From Lepas anatifera (lineage: Eukaryota; Arthropoda; Thecostraca; Lepadidae), in assembly GCA_034440635.1 (NCBI GenBank), contig JAOTON010000213.1, positions 744,001-808,000 on the forward strand: DNA of 64,000 nt, read 5' to 3'. Below, in pieces: positions 51,780 to 63,828 of this stretch. The first letter of the stretch is position 1. Each line of letters begins with the position of its first letter. The translations under genes were made by a program, and so were the position numbers. Below the pieces are notes generated by a model, which searched no databases, was not told where the DNA came from, and saw only the letters and a list, made by a program, of their open reading frames with translations.

Positions 51780-52500
51780 AGATTTGCGCTAACCCCATAT
51801 ATTTTTAGTTAGAGGGGCCATCGATGGCCCCCGGTGGAGCGAAGGTGACGCCAGACCCCCGGTAGGGCGCAGGTTAACGCGCGCAGTGGGGGGGGGGTCC
51901 TTACGTGCCCTCACCTATTTTTCCGAGTTGGTCGGATAACCAGGAGAACCAGCTTCGCTCGCCGCCGGAAAACCCTACTTGGCTGCATTTGAGAGAATTC
52001 ATCAGCGCGCCGATTGGCGAAGGAATTTTGAACATCGGTCAATATTTTTTTTACTTTTTGACTAGCAAAGTCAGATTTATATTTTGAGACCGTCGCAATC
52101 GCGCGGTCGCACCAGTTCACGTGCACTGTAGACCGATTGGTAACGTCATACGATCAGGTTATAGGTCAAGGTCAACCCACATGAAGGTCAAAGTCAAAGG
52201 TCACAGTTCGAGGTGATTGACCCCAGCATTCCGGTCAGATATGACATTATTCAGTAACGTTATTGGGAACATGCCAATTTGTAACGTCATGGGTTATTGA
52301 CCTTGAATGATCTTGCCCTTAAATTTCGGAAACCATTGTTTGGGACCTCTCCTCTGACCTTAGCCCACTTTGGGTGTTTTACTGGCTTTTTCCGCATAAT
52401 CACGGCATTTCCAAACAGATATCCAGCACGGTCCATATTCGATTACCACCTGGTTTGACCTTGGAGATATTGACCCATGTCAATGGAACTTCGCCATAAG
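51780..52500. repeat. AGGTCA-rich repeat, fragment
   Basis: GCGAAGGTGACGCCAGACCC at 51839 resembles the right ends at 22260 and 59385. The rest includes AGGTCAAGGTCAACCC and GAAGGTCAAAGTCAAAGGTC near 52160-52200. The boundaries are unclear. Confidence 0.4.
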
Positions 52501-53565
52501 GTAGATCACCATCGCCCCCACACACACCCTGACGGACTTTTCTCCAACCATCTTGGTTTCTGAGATCTCAGGGGGGGTGCACTTTATGACACCCTCCACT
52601 GCCGTTGACGCCAGGCCGCTCTCCACTGCGAATGTTGAGAAGTGAGGGATTCCAGAGTATTCCGAGCATGACGGAGGAATTCCTGCGCTGGTTGCTCAGT
52701 TGCGATCATGGTCAGTCCGAAATCAGATTATTAGAGGACGATCCATCTTTCAACCGAAAAGGAGCGGCCAGCTTCTAGTTCTGGACATAGAAAAGACCCA
52801 GGGGACAAAGGAGCAGGTGTTTCCCTCAATCGAGCACTTGCCGTTCCCCAGCAATAGGCCTCAGCGCCTAGTGAAACGTCGCTTCCCTCGTCACGCCCCC
52901 GCCCCCGCCCCGGATTCAAACATTCGCACCCATTCAACGAGATGTGCTCTTTCCCCTTCCCACCCTCTCACTGCTTGCTTACATTCCAAGAAACGGCACC
53001 CCCTGTCCGAGGTCCCCCTCATCGAAAATGCTACATCCGCCCATCCTGCTGAACAATGGGAAAATACCCATTAGATAAGTATCGGTTCATGCAAGTGCGA
53101 CAGCACCATATACCCGGAGTACTGGAACACCTTAAGCCAATGTCGGCTAGCTTGGCTAGTTTAAGCCAATGTCGGTTAAGCCAATGTCGACAACCCAGAC
53201 TGGCTTGGGTTGGGATCGGGCAAAGGAGTGACAATAAGTCAAACTGGTGTGATTTGAAAAATCAGCCAGTTATTGGTAAGTCTAGCATTCCTTCCCATAC
53301 CCTTTTCCCAAATCCGCAAAATGTTCTCCCCCCACGAGGTGGCTTTAATCCCGCTCTGGCGACGGGTGACAATAAAGTTCTAAACATATCATCTATAACA
53401 CCATTCACAAAATCGGTTGCACAGCCATTTGGCGTTCCTGAAAAAACCAAATAGCACAGAGATTAACGCGCTGCCCTATCGCTGGATACATTCTGAGCAC
53501 GCTGCAATTATACATTAATATGCGCCGAATCATTCATATGACACAAGCGAAACATAAAAACAGCC

Positions 53566-54023
53566 TTAAAGGGAATGTGGCACCTTCACAATGTGATTTT
53601 AACTGAGATAGCCAAGTTGTAAAGCAGGTCGGAAAACCCGGTACTCCATATTTCATTTGTCTTGGAACTCGATATCTCCGTAGAAAAAAGCTAAAACATA
53701 CCTGACACCAGCCCCCCTCAGCCCCCGTCGCCGGCGGCCATTGTTGTGAGCTACTGGTGTGACAACATATGCTGACGTCACGATGAGCATCAGCCAATCA
53801 AAGCCCTTGAAGCGTTTCAAGTATGGTAGTGGTTGCCAGATCGTGACATCATACACAGGCTGATATTTATTTATTTTTCTAGAGGAGTATTTTTAAAAAC
53901 CAAATATTGAGCTTATTGTACATTTTTTCAGAGAAATAATGAGTGGTTTCATTATTTTTGACCAAAAGTACGCCTAATTACACTAAATTTCAGGATTCGA
54001 CCAAGGTGCCACATTCCCTTTAA
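53566..54023. mobile_element. piggyBac-type MITE, copy 2 (TTAA flanked)
   Basis: 458 bp, direct-orientation copy of 11285-11739 with a few percent differences. TTAA is present on both sides and the termini AGGGAATGTGGCACCTT are inverted at the right end. The low divergence between copies suggests fairly recent activity of an autonomous partner elsewhere. Confidence 0.85.
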
Positions 54024-54507
54024 GGTACGACCTAGATTTATAAAGGGAGTAGATTGGCTGCAGTCTATATTTAGCCGTCCTATGAGTTCCATGTGCGAAG
54101 CATGAGCACTCTACACATAGAGTAAGGCTCTACATGCGCACACTGCCTAATTACGCACGATACTCAGAAATATTCGGTAGATGACACCTTGATCAATCTG
54201 AAGTTCTCTGATTCGTGGTAAGCGTGTGGGGCCGTGAAAGAACGCAGCGACGATTTGAACAGCGAATACATTGTTTTCCGGTTGTTGTAAAAATCATATC
54301 GTATGTCAGGATAAGAACCCATTTTATCAGACTGACTTAATGACTCAGCAAGCAGAGCTTCATATTACGAGGTCACCTTGTTCTATAATCCTCCTCCGTG
54401 TGATTTTCTATGAAGAAACATTATCAAATTATTTTACAAGTTAGGGCGCTTTATGACTCGACAGGTTGGCGTAGATCCCCCCACTCAACCATTTTAGAAG
54501 TCATTCA

Positions 54508-54827
54508 CAGTGGTGGATCTAGGGGAGGGGACAAAAAGGAATTTGCCCCCCAAACGGAAAAGCTCGCGGCAAAACTGCTTTGCTCCTCCCCCTTAAGCCC
54601 AAAAGCGGTCGACCTCCTTTATGCCCCGACTCCTTTTTAGTTTGTAAGCAAGATTTTGGCGCTTCAACTCTCAACTTCAAACAGAACCATTTAAGTTCAC
54701 TTACTTGAATATCCCAAATAATACCGTCAAGTCATATTATTTTGGCACAATTTTTTACTGCATATTTCTTTTTTTTTTGCTTTTCGACTTTGGTTTGCCC
54801 AAACCGACCGGCTAGATCCGCCGCTGG
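54508..54827. mobile_element. hAT-type MITE, eroded
   Basis: The ends are CAGTGGTGGATCTAGG and CTAGATCCGCCGCTG. The flanks GTCATTCA and GTCCTTCG agree at 6 of 8 positions. The interior is C- and T-rich with no coding sequence. Confidence 0.6.
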
Positions 54828-55344
54828 TCCTTCGTATCATTTTCCAGTCATTCGATGGACGCGCTGCGGGGTCCCGAATCTCACAGCGCATGGGCTTCCT
54901 GATCGAACACAGCCCTAGCGAATTTATTTAAACCAGGAGCTGAAAACCATGGTAAATTCGTAACTCGCTCCCGCAGTAATGTCGGCCAGGCATGAGCTGC
55001 CTAGTCTCGAATATAGGTGTCGCTAGCTTTCACAGATGAGTCCCTTACTATTCATTCCTGTGACGTTGAAGTAGACGGTGCACTACTCTTAGGGCACCCT
55101 TATGGGTGATTATGTTAAGGTAGATTATTATTTTTGGAGGACACCTTCACTAATAATTAGTGCAGCGCGACTGGTACCGCTGGCCAATATTCAGCGTCTT
55201 TTGATTTTGTCGGGGTTTGTAGCAGTAGCAGTGTGTGATATCTAGGTGGTATCTATCTTAAGATACTTTTGCACACCATCACTTTTCGTGGTGTGCAGCT
55301 GCAGACCCTGTCCAGCGGAATCCGCAGTCTCTGCCGCCGTTGCT

Positions 55345-55521
55345 CTCCGGGGGGTGTATTTTCTCTCCAGGAGGCACCTCTGCTCTCCAGGTGGTCGTTT
55401 TTCCTTCCCAAGGGCGGCCATGTTATCCAGGGGCGCCTTTTCTCTTCTTCGGAGGCACCTCGGCTGTCCAGGAGGTGCCTTCGCTATCCAAGGGCGCCTA
55501 TATGCTACCCAGAGGAGCGCC
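55345..55521. repeat. Degenerate tandem repeat, about 25-30-bp unit
   Basis: Variants of CTCTCCAGGAGGCACCTC, TATCCAGGGGCGCCTTTTC and TATCCAAGGGCGCC recur about six times. One plus-strand frame stays open through it, but the protein would itself be a simple repeat, so I treat it as non-coding. Confidence 0.6.
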
Positions 55522-55523
55522 TT

Positions 55524-55688
55524 TAACCCATTAACGCCCGCACCTACTTCCAGCTTTCAAATTGGCGAAAAAATTGTTTTCCTATGCTTAGAATATGCCC
55601 AATAAGATGTTCCGAAAGTTTTAAATCGATACAACTTTTAGATTCTGAGATATGACACCGGACAAAAATGACCCGCTGGGCGTTTGGG
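55524..55688. mobile_element. Short MITE relative of 61230-61605
   Basis: The left end AACCCATTAACGCCC and the right end GACAAAAATGACCCGCTGGG match the termini of the element at 61230-61605 (right flank GCGTTAATGGGTTAA). The interior differs. It is 165 bp and non-coding. Confidence 0.5.
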
Positions 55689-57219
55689 ACATCGGCTGGC
55701 ACTGTGCGGCTGGCTCCCGGGCGGCGCTGTCACCGCACTCAGCGGCCCGATGCGCATCGCTTTTACTGCAGTTCTGTGAAGTGTTTTTATTTCCTCTTGT
55801 ATATTGGCCATAGTAAAATGTTTAGACAGTTCTATGCTCTTAAGGTTTAATTAAAGACAACACTAACAGCATATTTGCAAATAGTATACAAACGTGGTTA
55901 ACCTAGACTGATGATTTGCGGGGGATAGACTAAAATTGTTAACATCTTAGTATTTTACGAATATTTGTGAATATCAAAGGTTTTGGGAAACCGTTTCTTT
56001 TGTCTCTACCCCTTTCCTTCTCCGCCTCCCAGACTTTGTGACTGATGCTCACAGAGCTTTCAACGAGAAATCGTAATATTCAGCATACAGATAAAAAGTT
56101 TTGAAAACTTAATCCGTTAGCTCCCCACGCGGTGCACATTAGCTTGATCAATCTCCAAATCTTCAAGCGGGTCCATTTCCACCTTTCCAACTTTTCTTTG
56201 GAACAAGTAGCGCGCTTCATAATTGCATAAATGTGAACCTCCACATTTCCAGGCACGCCACTGGTCATTGTAACGCTGGTCAGCTCATCATCTTTCTCAT
56301 CCTCATGTCTAATATATTTTGTGATGGTATGATTATGATATGCACCTGATCCGCTCCGCTATCTTGCGCACTTAAAACAGCTTATTTTGCTTATTTTCCT
56401 GCAAAACATTTCATCTGTGGCATTGCTAACAACTATGCTTTCGATATTTTTATGTCTCCATGGCTGGAGATTTCTTCTCGATCCAGGATGGCTTCTGGTT
56501 TTTTTTAACGCTGGCACTGCAATCCAAGCCCTAGACAAAGTCTGTGGGAGACAAAAATACAGGCAGGTCTTGACCCCTCCTCCTAACCCCGGGATGTTCA
56601 CTCATGGTAGTTTCACTTGACTAGAACCAAGGAAAAATAGTGCTAGTTGCGTTTTAGACAGAAGTTCTAGAACTTCCCAAGCCTTCGCCCATTTTATACT
56701 GCTCCAGACGTTTGACGCTGCACCATCTCGTCAAAACAAACCAGCGCGGCGGCTGCGATAATTTCCAACTCATTTTTGTCAGCTGGTCATTGGCTTTCAA
56801 TCATTAGTGGACACAAGGGGGCTAGGAAGGCTCAAGCCTACCGAAATGTCAGTGTGCCTATAGTACCTAAATGCATTACTGAGGGCTGTTCCGAGGCCAT
56901 GGCGGGGGAGGCTCGAGACCCCTAACCCCCCTCCCCACCACCCAATGAAGTCCTCAATCCGCTACTGTTCCCTATCCTCTCTATCCACTACACACAACCC
57001 ATCAAGGGGAAAAGACAAGGCTCTGCTAGCTTTTATTCAGTGCTAAGATTTCGATAAGTTTTCAAAATCCCTGAAAATTGTATTCATTAACGCCTTTACA
57101 AAATGCTGGAACCATCTTGCATGTTTCCGTTAAAATTATGTGATAATCATTCCCAAAATAAGACAGACCCCGAAAACGGTAGGAAGTATTCATGAACTTC
57201 AAAGTTTCCAAACGTATCG
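55689..57219. other. Intergenic; no gene seen
   Basis: Short open frames only. A hAT-like remnant may span about 56810-56965 (AGTGGACACAAGGGGGCTAG ... CAATCCGCTACTG), but its ends are too eroded to call. Confidence 0.4.
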
Positions 57220-57443
57220 ATGTTACAGGGAAAGTGCGAAATCCGGGATTTCGCGAACTCCCTAGGGATTTCGCGAAATCACTGACCAGCCAGGGAGTTC
57301 GCGAAATCCCTAGGGAGTTCGCGAAATCACTGGCCGACCAGGGATTTCGCGAACTCCCTAGGGATTTCGCGAACTCACTGAAACTTCAGTGATTTCGCGA
57401 ACTACCTGAATGTTTTTCAGGGATTTCGCGAAATCCCTAACAT
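57220..57443 (+). mobile_element. TTCGCGAA palindrome element, copy 1
   Basis: 224 bp containing eight TTCGCGAA octamers, most inside larger palindromes such as GGGATTTCGCGAAATCCC. Octamer starts are 57250, 57270, 57298, 57318, 57346, 57366, 57394 and 57425, so the spacing is 20, 28, 20, 28, 20, 28, 31. The termini ATGTTACAGGGA and, reverse-complemented, ATGTTAGGGA are inverted. The inverted copy at 60840-61048 starts with the same AGTGCGAAATCCGGG block. One frame is open through it only because the repeat lacks stops. Confidence 0.8.
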
Positions 57444-58560
57444 GCCAATATGGCATATAGTTTAAATCCGAAGAATGATCCTTCAGTGATCTGGTTTTAC
57501 TCTCCCCGTCCATGTTTTCTCTTTTTATGATGTATTTTGCTTGATTTTATGTCGGCCTGATGCTTATTTTTGGAAAATTAATTTTACACCCTCAGCTCTA
57601 CCTCACACAGGGTCCTTGTGGCCGCTGACGAACTATTAGAGTCACTATCCTTCCTCGAGGTGCATGGTTTATGCAATATGAACCGTAGGTGTAGAGGGGG
57701 GGCTCAAAACAAACTAGAGATGCCACTACTTTTTCATTGTCATCTGTAATGAATACCTTGATTCCTTAACAAAGCAAATTTCTGATGGGAAGTATTGTGC
57801 CGTAAGAAACGGACAAAGAACTGGTATACTTTCACAAAGGTCTATCTTAGCTTTGTCTATGTTGAAATGTACTACGGACGTCCACAAATTTTCCAATAAC
57901 AATATTTTGATTCAGGAGGAAGTGTCGGCCTCGAAAAAGCTCTCGGTGTAAGAAGCGGCACGCCTGTCATCGTTTGATCATTGCCAAGGCTTTCAGAAAT
58001 TTTTTTGTCGATTCCGGCGGGCTAGCAAATGCACTTCAAGCTTAAGTGCTCCAGCCACGGTTATGACAATAGGCAATGAGATAGCACATGGCAAATATGC
58101 GTAACAATTGTTTCATTCCGTATCCTGTTTATGCCGACAACTATAGTTGTCGGCTTATGTTCAGCTATAGCTGAAACTGTATAACGCTTCTGATATGCTG
58201 GTAAACTGAAAACAGAGATATGGTCTAAGTTAATTTGCAGAATAATTATTTCGTTGTTGCAGCTCTGAAAATTTATCTTAGTATACCCGAACCGTACCTG
58301 TAAAGATTGGCAAAAGTTTTGGAATACATTAATGAACTTAATGCAAAAAATAATATAGCATTATTGTATTTTCCTTACCCAGATTGTAATACGAAATGGC
58401 CATCAGATAAGCAGCATTTCTCTTTTGTGTGGTTATGAGGGTTGTGATATGATAATGATCTCTCTGCAGATGCTGGATAAGTGAGTTGGAAAGAAGCGCT
58501 TCAGAATTTTGTCTCTAACGGTACTTACAGTTGGTGCACCTGAGCGACTTCGTACCGAGT
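57444..58560. other. Intergenic; no gene seen
   Basis: AT-rich sequence between the palindrome element and the AGGTCA-rich repeat. No supported feature. Confidence 0.4.
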
Positions 58561-58669
58561 ACGTGCATGGCCGGGGCGGGGGCTGGGTAACCATACCCCT
58601 TGGGTTTTTTCGCAAAGTCTCGAAAACGGCTACGCGCAGCGCTGCTGTACCCAGTAAAGTTTTTTCTGA

Positions 58670-59425
58670 AGCTTTTTACAACTCCTGTCAACATTTACGG
58701 TTCAGGTCATTTCAGGTCAGGACATCAGTGCAGGTCAAGTGACCTCATCTCCAAAAAAAGAAGAAAACAACATGAGCAGGAAACAGCTTAATCTATTAAT
58801 CTAAAATTCGTATTGAATAAAGGGCCGATTGAGTACACATCATTTTTTAGGATTTCTGAAGTTGATGACCTAAGGTCAATTATGAGTCATGATGACACCG
58901 TTGGAAAAGTATCGGTAAAATGGTTTAAACATAATAATTTTGTTGGGAACGGAGCTAAATTGTATATTTTGGCATCATTGGGGTTGTCTTGTTTCTGCAG
59001 TTCTAATGATATGCATTCTGACCCAATTCGATATTGACTTGATCCAAGGTCAGGTCAAATCTTAGCTTTGACCTAGAATAGTCACATTATTAATCATTCG
59101 ACGTCGCTTGCAGAAAGGCTTCAGATAGTGAATCCTTATATATTGTATCTCTTCTACATCAGATGGTAGGACTGAAGAACTGTAATTCAGTTAGATCACC
59201 ATATCCATATTATGTCACTTTTTGGATTCCAATGCCGTCGGATTTTACCCGACAAAAGAATGTATAGAACACTTCCTTTAAAGCTTAGGTTGTGTTACTT
59301 AGTGTCATTTACTTTTTCGCTAACTAGCGTGGCTTTTAGATTTTATGGGGGGGCGTAACCCATCCCCTCGTCAGGGTGAAGGTGGCTCAGACCCCTGGCA
59401 TTGCACGTCTTAAAAATTGCATCCC
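58670..59425 (+). repeat. AGGTCA-rich dispersed repeat, copy 5
   Basis: Colinear with 21540-22300 in the same orientation. Shared blocks include TTTCAGGTCAGGACATCAGT, GATGACCTAAGGTCA, AAATGGTTTAAAC and the end TAGCGTGGCTTTTAGATTTT, then GAAGGTGGCTCAGACCCC. Confidence 0.6.
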
Positions 59426-60541
59426 GCGAAACTAGTTTCAGACTCATACCAAACGTTTTTGACTGTGATGATTTAAAGTCATCAAAAGGCATAGTCATAA
59501 GAGACTTTGCAATTGATCTCGGTGACCGGCACCTCATCGACACCACCAGCCAAAAGACACGTGATGAGTTTTCAAAAATGTGAGCGTCGGGCACATTCTT
59601 TTTCGGATGGCGTGGTTTGCTCTAAAGTAAGTGCGTTGCGCCATTGCCGAGCATTTATTCCATTTTTCAGTAGCGCAAATATTTCTGCCATTTTTTGAAC
59701 TGTGTTTTACCCAGATTTATTCTAGTTATCAAGCCATGGATTTCGTACCATTTTTTATCGTATCCGTAGGTAAAATTCCATAATAATGCAACCTACACAA
59801 AATACCGTAACGTTATTCTGTGATGTAGATTTGATATAAAATAACCGTAGCGTCACATAATTATGAAACGTGGTGATAGCGTAGACCACTTTTTATTGAA
59901 TACTTGGGTAGTTATACTGACTCCATGCACTGCATATGTATAATACTAAATATACAGATCTATCATAGGCGGATCCAGGATTGCCGATCGGGGGGGAATC
60001 TTCCGGGGAGGGGGGAGAGGGCGGGGGCGCTATCCGGACCAGGGGAATGCCTTTTTTACCGAAAAAACCTATCAGGTGGGCGCAAAATCCTATCGATGGG
60101 CGCCGATTCTTACATCCCTAGGGACGAGGAATGGAAAGCAACATTTCAAAGTGGCACCGTGACCATTTCAGGGGGCGCCGAGGGTCGATCGGAGGGGGGG
60201 CGGGGCACCTGTCTCCCTTTGTTCCCCTATATCCTCGTATAAAACATATCATGAATATAAAATAACCAAGTACCAAATCACAGTGAAGGCGAAGGTGTAT
60301 TCTGTGGGGAGTGTGTGGGAAACAAGATTTCAGGAGTGGACCAGGGCGTTTTGGAACTGCCAGGGGCCAGTGTCTTTCTCTCCCGCGATCCACATTTGCA
60401 CTCAGCAGCAACCATGAACTTTTACATTGCAGTACAATATTTATAAGCGAAACTTGATAAATGTATCGCTACGACCTCAACAATAAAATTATGACCTTCC
60501 TTATATTTAGCTTAAAACCTTCCTAATATTTAGCTTATTAT

Positions 60542-60720
60542 ATTGTTGGGGTTTAACGACGCACCAACTGCCAGGGTCATACGGCGTTGCCAACTCTCAC
60601 CCTGTTGGAAGGGATTTTGGGGATCAGATCGACTTATTCAGAGGCTCCGCCGGGACTTGAACCCGGGACCGGTGGCTTAGAAGACAAGGGTGCTATCCAC
60701 TAAGCCACCTCATCCCCCTA
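60542..60720 (-). mobile_element. tRNA-derived SINE (family B), best-preserved copy
   Basis: The minus strand starts GGGGGATGAGGTGGCTTAGT. It has an A-box-like TGGCTTAGTGGA and a B box GGTTCAAGTCC, then the body CCAACAGGGTGAGAGTTGGC and the tail GTGCGTCGTTAAACCCCAAC. Related copies lie at 1293-1480 and 2558-2695. The tRNA-like head is not a functional tRNA gene because it is embedded in the repeat and lacks a clean acceptor stem. Confidence 0.75.
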
Positions 60721-60839
60721 ATATTTAGCTTAAAACCTCCCTTATACGTGATTTTTACGGAAAATGTCCGGTTACTGTTTGAAATAAATCATAAGAACAA
60801 TAGTCCGTAATCCTAGCTAGTCATCCTTGAGCTGACTAA

Positions 60840-61048
60840 ATGTCAGGGAATTCGCGAACTCCCTGAGTGTTTATCCGGGATTTCGCGAACTCCCTGACTT
60901 CTAAGTCCAGGATTTCGCGAACTCCCTTGGTCACCCAGGGATTTCGCGAACTCCCTAGGGATTTCGCGAACTCCCTGGCTGGTCAGTGATTTCGCGAAAT
61001 CCCTAGGGAGTTCGCGAACTCCCGGATTTCGCACTCTCCCTGTAACAT
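60840..61048 (-). mobile_element. TTCGCGAA palindrome element, copy 2 (inverted)
   Basis: 209 bp with seven TTCGCGAA octamers starting at 60851, 60882, 60914, 60943, 60963, 60991 and 61011. In the orientation of copy 1 the spacings are 20, 28, 20, 29, 32, 31. The termini are ATGTCAGGGA and, at the right, CCCTGTAACAT. It shares AGTGCGAAATCCGGG and CACTGACCAGCCAGGGAG with copy 1 on the opposite strand. Confidence 0.8.
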
Positions 61049-61229
61049 CTGTTATCGACATTGCACTAAAAATATTCAGATTTGATGAAAAATATATAAA
61101 CTGGGAACCCTGCATTCGCAGGACCCACAATGCCTCCCTTCCCTCTAGGTAACATTGTGCACCTAACGCACCAGATGGGAGGACAGGGCACATCCTTTTC
61201 CTCATTTTCAGCGGCCTGCAGATGTCTGC

Positions 61230-61605
61230 AACGCCCAGCGGGTCATTTTTGTCCGCTTCATATTTGACGATGTCTCATGGCAAGGCCGTTCAAAAAATCT
61301 TACTCCTTCTTCACCATCTGACTGCTAGTGGTCTTGGCTTAATGTCAGTCATGCAAGCCCTTTTCAGCTTTCCATATGTCATTGCGAGAAACAAAATTTG
61401 CAGAGCTATCTCACGCTGACCAAAACCTCGCCAAAATAAGTTCCACCAAAATCGTCCCATAAAAACCTAGAATTTTCAAATGCATTTTTTCCAGCTTGTC
61501 CACGCTCTAAAACACACATCCACATCATAAACATGAAGATCACTTCACTGGTACCGATTCTGCAGCCTGTCAAAGTCAGAGGACAAAAATGACCCGCTGG
61601 GCGTT
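61230..61605. mobile_element. MITE with 25-bp perfect terminal inverted repeats
   Basis: The left end begins AACGCCCAGCGGGTCATTTT (61230) and the right end finishes AAAATGACCCGCTGGGCGTT (61605). The inverted repeat is perfect for 25 bp. The interior is AT-rich and non-coding. The shorter relative is at 55524-55688. Confidence 0.8.
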
Positions 61606-61893
61606 AATGGGTTAATCAAGGGGGGCGCATTTTGCTGTTCAGGGCGCGGTTATGATTTAAGGTGGCGCCATTCATATATGATAATGTCTACTTTTCACAG
61701 AGGATCCTACCTCTTCCGGTAGGCGGTAATTAGGCTTGGTTTTTGTCTGTTCCGCCGGGGGCGCCGGCTGAGGCCGGGGGAGGGGCGCCTCCCTGGACCA
61801 AACCAAATCAAGGGGTGCAAAAAGACACTTTTGCACCACTTGAAAAAATCGAGTGGTGCAACTGCACCACTTGCACCCTGGAATCCGCCGTCC

Positions 61894-62101
61894 CTGCAGA
61901 TGTCTGAAAATGTCTGCAACAGACAGCAGTATTTGAGCCTATCTTCTTCCCAATTCTCAGTTTCAACTTCCACTGCTTGGACAGCACCTTATCCTGAGGA
62001 AACTTGTGAAAGCTGAGACTTGGACACTTTTTTCGGAAGGATACACACTGAGGAACGCAGCAGTTCTGATTGGATCTAATGGTTATCCGTCTCTTCTCCA
62101 T
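61894..62101 (-). pseudogene. THAP-type zinc-finger fragment, C-terminal part missing
   Basis: From Met at 62101 the minus strand encodes MEKRRITIRSNQNCCVPQCV, then SFHKFPQDKVLSKQWKLKLR and NTAVCCRHFQTS. This fits the THAP DNA-binding domain: C-x4-C, SFHKFP, an invariant Trp, then C-x2-H-F. The end of the domain (usually Phe plus the AVPxxF box) is missing. The frame runs directly into sequence beginning CAGGGACGGCGGATTCCAGG, which looks like the end of a hAT-type MITE. THAP domains occur in transcription factors and in P-element-type transposases; which this was cannot be told. It is either a broken gene or an exon whose continuation I cannot see. Confidence 0.65.
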
Positions 62102-63828
62102 TTTCTTTGAACTTTCCAAGATTATAACAAACAAGAAAATAACTCCAGTCTTCAATATTCACGTCTACCCAACGTCTCGTATAACCACACTCTTTCACGA
62201 GTTCAACACGACTGAAAATAGGACGTTACAAAACAATGGTTTTCAAAAATGCGCCGCATATGGAGAAGCCACGCCAGACGACAGTCCCTCTCTTGGCGTT
62301 TACAAAAATCCGCCAGGTGTTAACACTTTCGATGACCGAGGCCAAATGCTACTGCTGCGCAGTAAATGAAATAAGTGCGCTAGAAGATCTGAAAATTATT
62401 AGCATGAATATTTTGAGTGAACAGGTGGCGAATTAAAGAGCAGATTTTTCTAATTTGTCCATGCTTGATTTATAAGCGGGAAGAGGGTGAAGCTAAGGGA
62501 GCCACGTCAGATTTCGTGAGTCGTGAGCCCTTGATCGTGAGTAACGGGACGAAAAGATTACTGTCCAGCAGTTCAAGCTGAGTGTGTGTGGTGAGGAATT
62601 TCCGTTCTTTAACCGCCCAGGTCTGGATATCTCTGCTTTCTCTTACTGAACTCAAGGTAACTAGACACTTTGTTGGTTGAACTGTGGCTTCTCAAAGTGG
62701 AATTTGTATGATGGGAAGCCGGAATATTTACCATTCATCTCCAACGTTAAGGGTTTCCTGTACTGGATAGATTGGTGGGATGCAGGTATACATTAAAGAT
62801 CTACACTCCATGACCAAATTGTGATCCATATTGGACTGCCAAACCATCCCATCAAGGGTTATATTGGATCCCTATTTCTGTAATCGCAACCAGTTCTATC
62901 AAAGCATGAAGGGCTTTCACGTTTTCCACATTTGAAAGATGCATGAGCCTTGGAGGCTGAGTGTTGAGGCACCATGATTTACCAGAGATATAAACTCACC
63001 CATCCTGGCCCACACAATGCAATACTACCTAGTTACCTCCCTCATCAGTTATAACTGATAAAACTAACTATATAGAATACTAACTAAAGATAATACTAAC
63101 TATTGTAAAACAAACTATAGTTAGTTTTAAAAGGCCCCCTCCTGTGTCTTTATAACCGTTCATTCATTACTTGTTTGGTTTTCAGTGCCGCCTCCCTCGC
63201 ACCAGTCTCACAAATTTGCACCACTCTCTCCTGTCCCCAATGGCATTCACACCTGCGAGATCTCGTCCAAAGTGCCATACTTTGCACACTGGAGTCCAAT
63301 CCAGATAATATTTTGCCCATGGAAACTAAATTAAAAGTTAATAATGGAATTACTGGCCTGCCTACTTGCCATGGTCAAGATGTGATCCAGGTCAGACTGT
63401 TATTTACTTTCTCACACATCACAAAATGTGTGAAAGAAGTCACACATTAAGCCAAATGACTTGGGCTTCCTTCTTCAAGATTTGGTATGCCTTCCATCTC
63501 TTTTTCAAAATCAGTTTGGCTATTTTAGGATCAGTTAGCTAAATCTTATCTGACATTTTTACACGTACTGTTTTAATAGAGTGCTATGGACAACCCCCAG
63601 GATATGGCTACTAATTCCTCCTCTGCTCCTTCCTTGTTTTTTTTTATTTTTTCTTAACGCCTCATTCTAAATTACTTGGGGTCCACATATGTTGCATGTA
63701 GCTTGGGTTAGGCCACTATGTTTGATAGTTGGCCCATAAAATAGCTAACCTCCTGTCAATCGTTGCTTGCTGTTTTGTTTGTTTATGAAAATTTAAAAAA
63801 ATTACAGTTTATGCCTGTTTCAGCTAAG
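62102..63828. other. Upstream region of the PMM gene; no other gene seen
   Basis: AT-rich sequence without recognisable genes. TTTCAG five bases before the PMM start codon region could be a 3' splice site of an upstream non-coding exon, but no matching donor can be chosen from sequence alone. Confidence 0.35.

Noticed and set aside
55246..55605. 119-codon open frame in the 55.4-kb tandem repeat
   Set aside because: The reading frame follows a degenerate DNA repeat and resembles no known protein.
57192..57392. 66-codon open frame through the palindrome element (RELPRDFAKSL repeats)
   Set aside because: The repeat has no stop codons in this frame, so the frame is open by default; the frame is not extended outside the element.
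60650..60722. Possible tRNA gene on the minus strand
   Set aside because: The A and B boxes belong to SINE family B; the sequence continues into the shared SINE body instead of a tRNA 3' end.
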